Positions 56,678 to 64,000 of a stretch of DNA of 64,000 nucleotides are shown piece by piece. The notes below the pieces were generated by a model. That model saw only the letters and a program-made list of their open reading frames with translations. It was not told the origin of the DNA and made no database searches. Made by a program: the position numbers and the translations under genes. Source of the DNA: Kitagawia praeruptora. Lineage: Eukaryota > Streptophyta > Magnoliopsida > Apiales > Apiaceae. The DNA is taken from contig CM075346.1 of assembly GCA_037693485.1 (NCBI GenBank), forward strand, positions 10,879,501 through 10,943,500, in the 5' to 3' direction. The stretch's first letter is position 1; each line of letters begins with the position of its first letter.

Positions 56678-57105
56678 TTATATAATAAAAGACAAAACAT
56701 TAAAAGTTTGGTTAGTCGATCATTATGATACCTGTTTTTTTTATTTAATTACCCTTACTTAATTTTTAATTAATATTTACTAATACCTAATCAATTTTTC
56801 TTTTTAGGTAAAACATACTAACCTTTCTATTTTTTTATTAACTAATCAATTTTTTTTAAGATAAAACACATTACATTTTATATCTTATCTAAGTAAAATT
56901 TCTCTTTTTCTGAAAATATTACGGGCAATTATATTTTATAAAATAAAACAATAATAATATAATTACCAACTAATTACCTTTTTCAGCTAACACACTTAAT
57001 TACCAATATAATTACTACCCAATTAACTTTTTCATCTCAAACACATCACCTTTTCTATTTCTTTAACTAAACATCATCACAACTAAGAACGCAGAAAAGG
57101 GGCCA
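56678..57105. other. AT-rich DNA, fragments of a second Helitron-like family
   Basis: The word CAAAACATTAAAAGTT near 56690 recurs at 33553, and in complement a similar region occurs at the right edge of the window. Nothing coding. Confidence 0.45.
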
Positions 57106-57200
57106 AATTACACGCACGATGAACAGGCGTGGATCCACTACACGCATGATGGACAAGCGTAGACCAACTACACATATGACGAACAAGCGTGCAGGTGCCC
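57106..57200. repeat. Three-copy minisatellite, about 30-bp unit
   Basis: Units start ACACGCACGATGAAC, ACACGCATGATGGAC and ACACATATGACGAAC, each followed by A(G/A)GCGT. Each unit can form a weak ACGC/GCGT stem. Confidence 0.8.
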
Positions 57201-57264
57201 TAAATATTTATTTATTTATTTTTATATTTTTTTCTAAATATGTATTTGCAAGCATTATTGAAAA

Positions 57265-59810
57265 CTAGAATGATAGCCCGTGCAAAGCACGGGCCACATT
57301 TTAATTCGTAGAATTTTTTTCAAACATTGCCATAGAGTCTTTCATTTCTTATCTGTTTCACGTGTCTCGGTCTATCAATAATCAGTGGTTGATCGCCATT
57401 CTAATTTCAAAATATTAGTATACTCTAAATTCTAAATACCATATGAATAGCGTTGTTTGTTCAATGTGTGAACGATGACCGATAAATCCAGTAAATAAAA
57501 GTTAATCATTAGATGTCGCGTATTACAACAATAATAGTGTGCCCTGTAGTCTGTTTTTATGACAACCCGGGTCAAACTCGAGTCTTTTTCCAAAATTGGG
57601 TCAATTCCCATTTCCGAATATAACATCTTGGAAAATCTACAAGTCCACCACAGTCCACAGACCCCTAAAAAAATAATGATTTGTTGGTGTAATTGGTAGT
57701 AGTACTTTGCCTTATATAGTCAACTAAAGTCTTCACCCTCCTCGATGTTGGAATGTTACAAAACTTATAAACAAGATTTACAATGTAACAATATTTTTAC
57801 CTAATCAAGCACAAAATTTCAAACTAAGTACAGTTTAATTTTAAATTTAACAATGAAACCTTTTCCATGATAATACTGTATACTCGTTTAGTATGATAAA
57901 AATATAATATTTTTTTTATGTGTTAACCATGTTGAATTCCTTAAGTACAAGAAAGATTTTAAAATTGTTACATAATTAACTCATATTTAACAAAATTTAA
58001 AGACTAAACAGGTGCTCTCTTTGTAATTGAGGTTGCTTTGAAAAGAATTATCTTTAATTTATAAAGTATATTATGATAGTTTGCATTATATTACACTCAT
58101 AAAGTTTGTCATTTAAAAAGTTTATATCTGAACACAGTATCATATATCTATATTATTTATATTATTATATTAAAGACGAATTTAAGATAATCCATTTATC
58201 AATACAATAAATTCAACTATTTTGAATCGCAGGCACAATAATTTTAATAGATCAATTATCATTTTTACCCATCTAACCACCTCATATATACTACAACTTA
58301 TTCCCATCTCCTCCCTCTGACCACGTCATATATGCGCATTCATCTTCCCCCGACCACCTCTCTTTTATTTTTGACGACCTTAAATTTGTTCATTTTCCTT
58401 CGTCTGACCATCTCTAATTCATATTTAGTAACCTCTCTTCGAATTGTATTTCCAACATTGCTCAAATTTGACTGATTTCGGAGAGTGGTGATTATCACAA
58501 TGATGGTGAATACGACAATGACAGAAGTGGAAGAGGTGTGGTTGTAAATTTTATTATAGTGATGATTTATGACATACACACTAAAATTCACAACATCACC
58601 ACATATTCAAATCAATTATTTGTTTGAAACTTGAGCTTTGAAAATTTGATATTTATGACAAAATTTTCATAATTTGCATTAAAATTTTGTGATTGTAGAT
58701 GGAATTCTATAATTCCATGTTTAGTGATACAATGATGATGGTGGTGATCTAAATTTTAGTGTTTATTATTTAATTTTCGTGATTCGTGGTGGTGATATAC
58801 ACTATTATAAAAATTTTTGCATGAATATTTAAATTATTGTGATTTAGATTGAAATTTGAATGAATATTTACATAAAGTAAAAGGTATTTTTTTAAATACA
58901 TTTTTTTTATAAATACAATAATATTGCCAACATTTGATTAATTGAATATTATCTGTTTTATAATTATGTATAAGCTAGTATCTCATTTGTTAAATATATT
59001 CTCTATCAATTTTGTGTAATCTTTATAATCTTATTTATAATATTGTAATCTAATTTAATGTATTTTATCTCATTATTTGATCTGATAATTATCGATGTAA
59101 AGTTGAAATCTCAAATATGAATTATTTTTTTCTTTTCATTTAAAATTTTAGTTTTTTCTGGTGTAGTTACATATTGCACTCTAATCTAATTACATAGTTT
59201 ATCTAATTATTTTAAAATTTTATTTTTTCAGCCTACTCATTTATTTTAATGGATGTCAATCAAAATATCTTGTTTAATGTATATGTAATTAATATGAAAT
59301 ATTATATAAATATTAACGAAATCTATGTTATTCACTTAATTTTATTTTTTTTCGTATAAATCGAATCATAATCATTCTAATAATTTGTATGATATACATA
59401 TTTAATTATTAAAATGGGAAAATATTCTCATAATTTTATTCTGAATAAATTTTAAAAGAGATATAGTGAGGAGGTTATTCATCAATGTGGTTAATGATTT
59501 GAAGATATGTATTAAAAGTTGAGCTGGTTTAATGGTTGTGGGTGTGAATAAATTTTAATGGTTGTGGGTGTGTATAAATTTTAAAATAAATATAATGAGG
59601 AGGTTATTCATGAATGTGATTAATGATTTAAAAATATGTATCAAAAGTTGAGTTGATTCAATGGTTATGGGTGTGAGTATAAACTCTTGTGCAGAATGGG
59701 GTCATGGGTTCAATTCTCATGAAAAGCAAATTTTTTAACATTAATATGATTTAAAGGGCATAAAAGTAAATTAGTAAATAGGATGAAAAACCATGTTCCC
59801 CTATAATAGA
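57265..59810 (-). mobile_element. Helitron 3' end with perfect hairpin; probable 2.5-kb element
   Basis: On the - strand an 8-bp perfect stem (57294-57287 and 57283-57276, loop TTT) is followed by seven bases and CTAG|T (57268-57265). The most likely 5' end is A|TCTATTATAG at 59810. No helicase or Rep gene is present, so it is non-autonomous. The 3' end is well supported and the 5' end is tentative. Confidence 0.6.
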
Positions 59811-60033
59811 TATAATGGATAATGGATGGATGGATGAATATGAATTATTATTTCATTTTCTTTTAAAATTTTAATTTTTTCCGGTGTAGTTACATATTGC
59901 ACTCTAATCTAATTACATGTTTTATCTAATTATTTTAAAATTTTATTTTCTCGGCCTACTCATATATTTTAATGGATGTCAATCAAAATATATTGTTTAA
60001 TGTATATGTAGTTAATATGAAATATTATATAAA
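59811..60033. repeat. Copy of an internal Helitron segment
   Basis: About 190 bases (59840-60033) match 59112-59303 with few differences, up to the point where the next Helitron begins. It is a fragment of a related element that served as a landing site. Confidence 0.7.
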
Positions 60034-60942
60034 CTAGCATTTTGCCCGTACTTCGTACACGGCTTCTTATTTAATTTAAAATGATAATACCAAAAATTTA
60101 ACAAATTTGATTGATTTCTTAAAACATCTTACTTAATTTAAATTGACAATACCAAAAATTTAACAAATTTGATTGATTTTAAAAAGATATTGTATGCAAT
60201 TATATAAATAATCAATTCTTAGAAAGATATTATATACAATTATATAAGTATTTAATAAAATAATTATATGCTAAAATTTATATAAAAAAGTAGTTAAAAT
60301 TCTATTTTAACAATGTTGAAAATTTATTTAATCCATCAAAATCTGCAATAAAAATAATAAATATTTTTACAAATATTGTTCTCTAATTGAAAACAATAAT
60401 AAATTGTCTTCATTATTCAAATGCGGAAATGATAATTCCTTCACCCCCAATGACTCCAAAACATTAAATGGCTCCAAAATATTAAACCTCATATAATATC
60501 AAGAACATGTTATATTAACTATGAGACCTCATAGTTAATATAATGTGTAAATGTTGGAGAACAATGAGATCACATTTCAAGCAATTTTTAATTATTATTT
60601 TTTTGTTAAATTTTTTTATGAATGGATAGAGGGTAGAATTATAAGACTTTTATGTGAAGATGCCCCTAGCGGGGCCCTTTAAAATAATTTGAAATGTAGC
60701 GAATATGTGTGTTCTCACTGTTCTCATTTTAATTTTTTTGTTAATTTTTTTATGAATGGATAGAGGGTAGAATTTTATGACTTTTTTTTGTGAAGATAAC
60801 CCTAGCGGGGCCCTTTAAAATAGCTTGAAATGTACTGAATATGTGTGTTCCCACTGTTCTCATTCTCACCAGAGCGTGACCATTAAACTGTATTAGTAAA
60901 TTTATGTATGAAAAAACAGTGTATATATATTATTAATATAGA
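60034..60942 (-). mobile_element. Helitron (about 909 bp) containing a tandem duplication
   Basis: On the - strand the 3' end has an imperfect GCC(GT)GTAC/GTACGGGC hairpin (60044-60063), then CTAG|T at 60037-60034. The 5' end A|TCTATATTAATA at 60942 fits. The matching segment at 59303 is uninterrupted and reads A|T at the same point, which supports the insertion. Inside, about 132 bases are duplicated (60600-60857), each copy with a GCGGGGCC word (60662-60676 and 60799-60812). Confidence 0.6.
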
Positions 60943-62514
60943 TTCTTTTATTAAAAATAAGTAAATTATACAATTAAATAAGCAAGCCAAAATATCAGAT
61001 AAATATTCTAGTAGATTTATTGTTTATGTTCAAATTAAGGTCTTTCACCATGGCTGACTTTATTATATTAAAAGTATGTTGTTATTGAAATGAATATAAT
61101 AATTTGAATTTGAATATATTTTTAAACTACTTATTTTGCTGGAGGTACAATCGTAGTACTACAACGTTACTGAAAATAAGTACAATATCATATTAGAATT
61201 TTTTGTTCCAATCTAAATTGGGTTGCTCCAAATGCTGTGTAATGACAAAAATGGGCATTAAATAAATAAAGAAGATTAAAAAAAATGAAGGATAATACTG
61301 TTTACCAAAAACACAGGTCTCCGCAAGAAGCTCACATATTCACTTTTATCTTCAAATAATGTATGATTACAAATTATAACAATCACATTTTCCATTACTT
61401 ATTCTCTCTCAAAAAGCCAACTAAACTGAAAAAGGGAAAAATTAGTGCTTTTATATTTTAATATGGAGCTCAAGTGAAAGTGCTAAATATGAGATCATAT
61501 ATGAAGTGAAATTGAACATGAGTAAAGAAGATATTTAGACCATAAATAAGAGCAATGTTACCTGACCCAGAGGGTGAGGCTTGTGACGTGGGTCTGAGCT
61601 TCTAAGTATGCTATTCCATAGTCCCTTCGGAGACATCCGATAAAATGTATGCTATTCCATAAGACCTTCTGGTACGTAGCATGTCTACCCCATGAACATT
61701 AAGTTGAACAAATTCATAAAGAACATAAACTTGCTTGAAAACAAAATAATGTCTATAAGTATCAAACTGAGTCCCAAGATTTTTTACAAATAACATGGTT
61801 CGTACTGTGTCAATGTTATTAACTGGTAATCTTTCCAACTACCTTTGTTATTACGACATGTAAAATAAAAAATTGAAAGGCCAAGCAAATATTTTAAAGG
61901 TACCTTTCTGGTGTCCTGTATATTATTATAACATCGGGTAATTCATTAAAACTTTAATTCTTAAATTCTAAACCAAAATCAAAACCAAAAAAATATTATC
62001 CTGTCTAATTTTTAATATTTTGAAATCAATAAAAACTTAACTCTTATGGCCAAACTGAAAACTTGAACCAAACATATATGACCCGTACAGATGTCTAGTA
62101 CACATACCTTAACCCTACTTCAGGGGGTTGAGATGTTAATTTGGTGAAAAACCCAGCTTTCAAATCTGAAAAGTGCAAACATGCATCAAAATCCAGCAGT
62201 GTGAAGATTTGAGCGGAATGGACTTCAAGGTGAAAAATGACAGAGATAGATTTGAGTAATGACAAAACGGAGAATCAAAGAAATAAAGAAAGATAAAAAA
62301 AATAAATAAAGGATAATACTATAGTAGAGGTTTAGATTTGGGTCGATCCAATTGGGTTACTCCAAATGTTGTGTAATGACAAAAAATAATATATGTTTAG
62401 ATTTGGGTCGATCCAATCTAATTTGGGTCGCTCCAAATGTTGTGTAATGGTAAAAAGGGGCATCAAAGAAATAAAGAAGATTAAGAAAATGAAGGATAAT
62501 AGTATCGTTGATAG
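60943..62514. other. AT-rich DNA with dispersed copies of one short repeat, no gene
   Basis: A segment with TTGGGT(T/C)G(C/A)TCCAA(A/T) and TGTAATGACAAAAA occurs near 61215, 62340 and 62410 with variable ends such as AAAGAAGATTAA. An open frame on the - strand (61838-61611) has no recognised domain. Confidence 0.5.
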
Positions 62515-63400
62515 AATTCGAACCTAGAAATTTTAGTAAATAAATTTAATCATGTAACATATTTAATCATTAGATCTAACAGTTATAATTTTAAATAAAA
62601 TTCTAACGGATATTATTCGTTGTATACGAATTTTTATTATATTTTGGTAGTGGTTAGAAGATATGATGTCATATTTTTGGGTATGCAATTAGTAAATAAA
62701 TTTAATCATGTAATATATTTAATCATTGAATCTAACAGTTCTAATTTTTAACTAAAAATCTAACAGATATTATCCGTTGTATACGAATTTTTGTTATATT
62801 TTGTTAGTGGTTAGAAGATATGAAGTCATATTTTTGGGTATGTATTAATTATTGCAATATTATGTTTTAAATTAAAAGTCAACGTGTTTTAATTAATAGA
62901 AAAAAATTATTGATTGGAAGATATGATATTTTAGGTATTTATAAAATGTAATATCATCAATTATAAGTAAACATCTTTTAATTGAAAAAGACAATCAGCT
63001 AATTATCATTAATTATATTATTAATAAAAAATGAAGGATAATAGTAGAGGTTTAGATTTGGGTTGATCCAATTGGATCGCTCCAAATGCTGATTAGAGAG
63101 AAAAAAAATTATTGATTGGAAGATATGATATTTTAGGTATTTATAAAAGGTAATATCATATCAATTATAAGTAAACATCTTTTAACTAAAAAAGGCAATC
63201 GGCTAATTATCATTAATTATATTATTAATAAAAAAATGAAGGATAATAGTAGAGGTTTAAATCCCCTCGGATCTCCTTTATATATTTATATAATAGTTCA
63301 AATTTTTAACTAAAAATCTAACGGATATTATTCGTTGCATACAAATTTTTATTATATTTTGTTAGTGATATTTAATTTCCACTATTAATAAAATTTAAAA
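62515..63400. repeat. Overlapping tandem duplications of Helitron-like sequence
   Basis: A 156-base unit is repeated (62535 and 62691: AGTAAATAAATTTAATCATG), and a roughly 202-base unit is repeated (62907 and 63109: GATTGGAAGATATGATATTT). Both resemble the 31-32 kb Helitron interior. Confidence 0.7.
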
Positions 63401-64000
63401 TGCAATTGAGTTGTATATTTAGTTTTCTCGATTAGTAAAAATTTAAAATGCAATTTAGAGAAATTGATTATTTTTATATGTTTTACTTGAAAACAGAAAT
63501 TGATTAGTTATTAGGAGAAATTTTATTTATATTTAAGTAAGGGTAATTAAGTAAAAACAATAGGTACCAACCAACCAACCAACCGACCGGCGCCATATAA
63601 CTGGAAAACTATAGATTTTAGCTAAAGGAAATAGAAAAGGTAACAATTTTTTTTAAAAAAAATTGATTATTTTAATAACTTGAAAAAAAAAATTGATTAG
63701 TTATTGGGAAATTGTTTATTTATAATTAAGTAAAGGCGTCATTTAATTGGAAAAAAGAGATTTTAGCTAAAAAAATAGAAAATGTAACGTATTTTAGAAG
63801 GAAATTGATTATTTTAATATGTTTTACTTGAAAACATAAATTGATTAGTTATTAGGAGAAATTTTATTTATAATTAAGTAAGGGTAATTAAGTAAAAACA
63901 ATAGGTACCGATCGACCGACCAACCAACTAACCGACCGACCAAACTTTCAATGTTTTAAAATGAAATTTTAAAGGTAAGGATATTGAAATTGTATATTTA
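63401..64000. repeat. Direct repeats with CCAA/CCGA runs at window edge
   Basis: Two copies of a segment with TTTTACTTGAAAACA, AATTGATTAGTTATTAGGAG and AATTAAGTAAAAACAATAGG (from about 63480 and 63820) end in ACCAACCAACCAACC (63568) or GACCGACCAACCAAC (63915) runs. Confidence 0.65.

Noticed and set aside
57660..57760. tRNA-like stretch (GGTGTAATTGGTAGTAGT)
   Set aside because: No cloverleaf with proper A and B boxes and matching acceptor stem could be drawn.
61611..61838. 75-codon frame on the - strand
   Set aside because: I tried to read it as an upstream SCPL exon, but none of the expected N-terminal motifs fit. Left unassigned.

Overview
The window is repeat-dense plant nuclear DNA, most likely from a eudicot. 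Evidence: introns with GT-AG borders, plant-type LTR elements of the Athila, Tat and SIRE kinds, CACTA and hAT elements, Helitrons, TA-rich microsatellites, and plant gene fragments (Rab GTPase, GINS PSF2, UDP-sugar pyrophosphorylase, RPD3-type histone deacetylase, serine carboxypeptidase-like, GH1 glucosidase). I cannot name the species. I see no intact host gene, rRNA, tRNA or CRISPR array; almost everything is nested mobile DNA.

Layout. 1-10529: a very young Athila-type gypsy element on the + strand with one open gag-pol gene, inserted in the 3' ORF of a SIRE-like copia element. 10530-18180: the rest of that copia on the - strand (3' ORF, pol, gag), with the 5' end of gag and the 5' LTR lost. 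18181-22980: a patchwork of exon fragments from four recognisable host genes, all on the + strand, ending in a clear CACTA terminus. 22981-24663: gag, primer site and LTR of a Tat-type gypsy element on the - strand. 24664-29516: a decayed LTR, a candidate solo LTR and two MITEs set in TA microsatellites, and a hAT-like MITE.

29890-55850: one serine carboxypeptidase-like pseudogene on the - strand, its exons still in order but spread over 26 kb. Between the exons sit tandem Helitrons with a LINE tail, a hAT MITE, a foldback element containing a complete gene-capturing CACTA element (37399-40088), further foldback MITEs, and a complete 13.2-kb SIRE-like copia (42214-55381, target duplication ATGAA). 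That copia carries an extra 3' ORF of about 1,735 codons and, unusually, a small gene on the opposite strand with its own promoter-like and polyadenylation-like signals.

55851-64000: AT-rich DNA with three Helitron 3' ends (hairpin plus CTAG before T), one of them a complete 565-bp element, and overlapping tandem repeats.

Order of events, as far as nesting shows: the carboxypeptidase gene was broken first; copia, CACTA, Helitron and MITE insertions followed; the Athila insertion (1 mismatch in 774 LTR bases) is more recent than the complete copia (6 mismatches in 482). The most unusual items are the antisense gene inside the copia, the shared giant 3' ORF of the two copia elements, the two gene-capturing CACTA elements, and the exploded carboxypeptidase gene.
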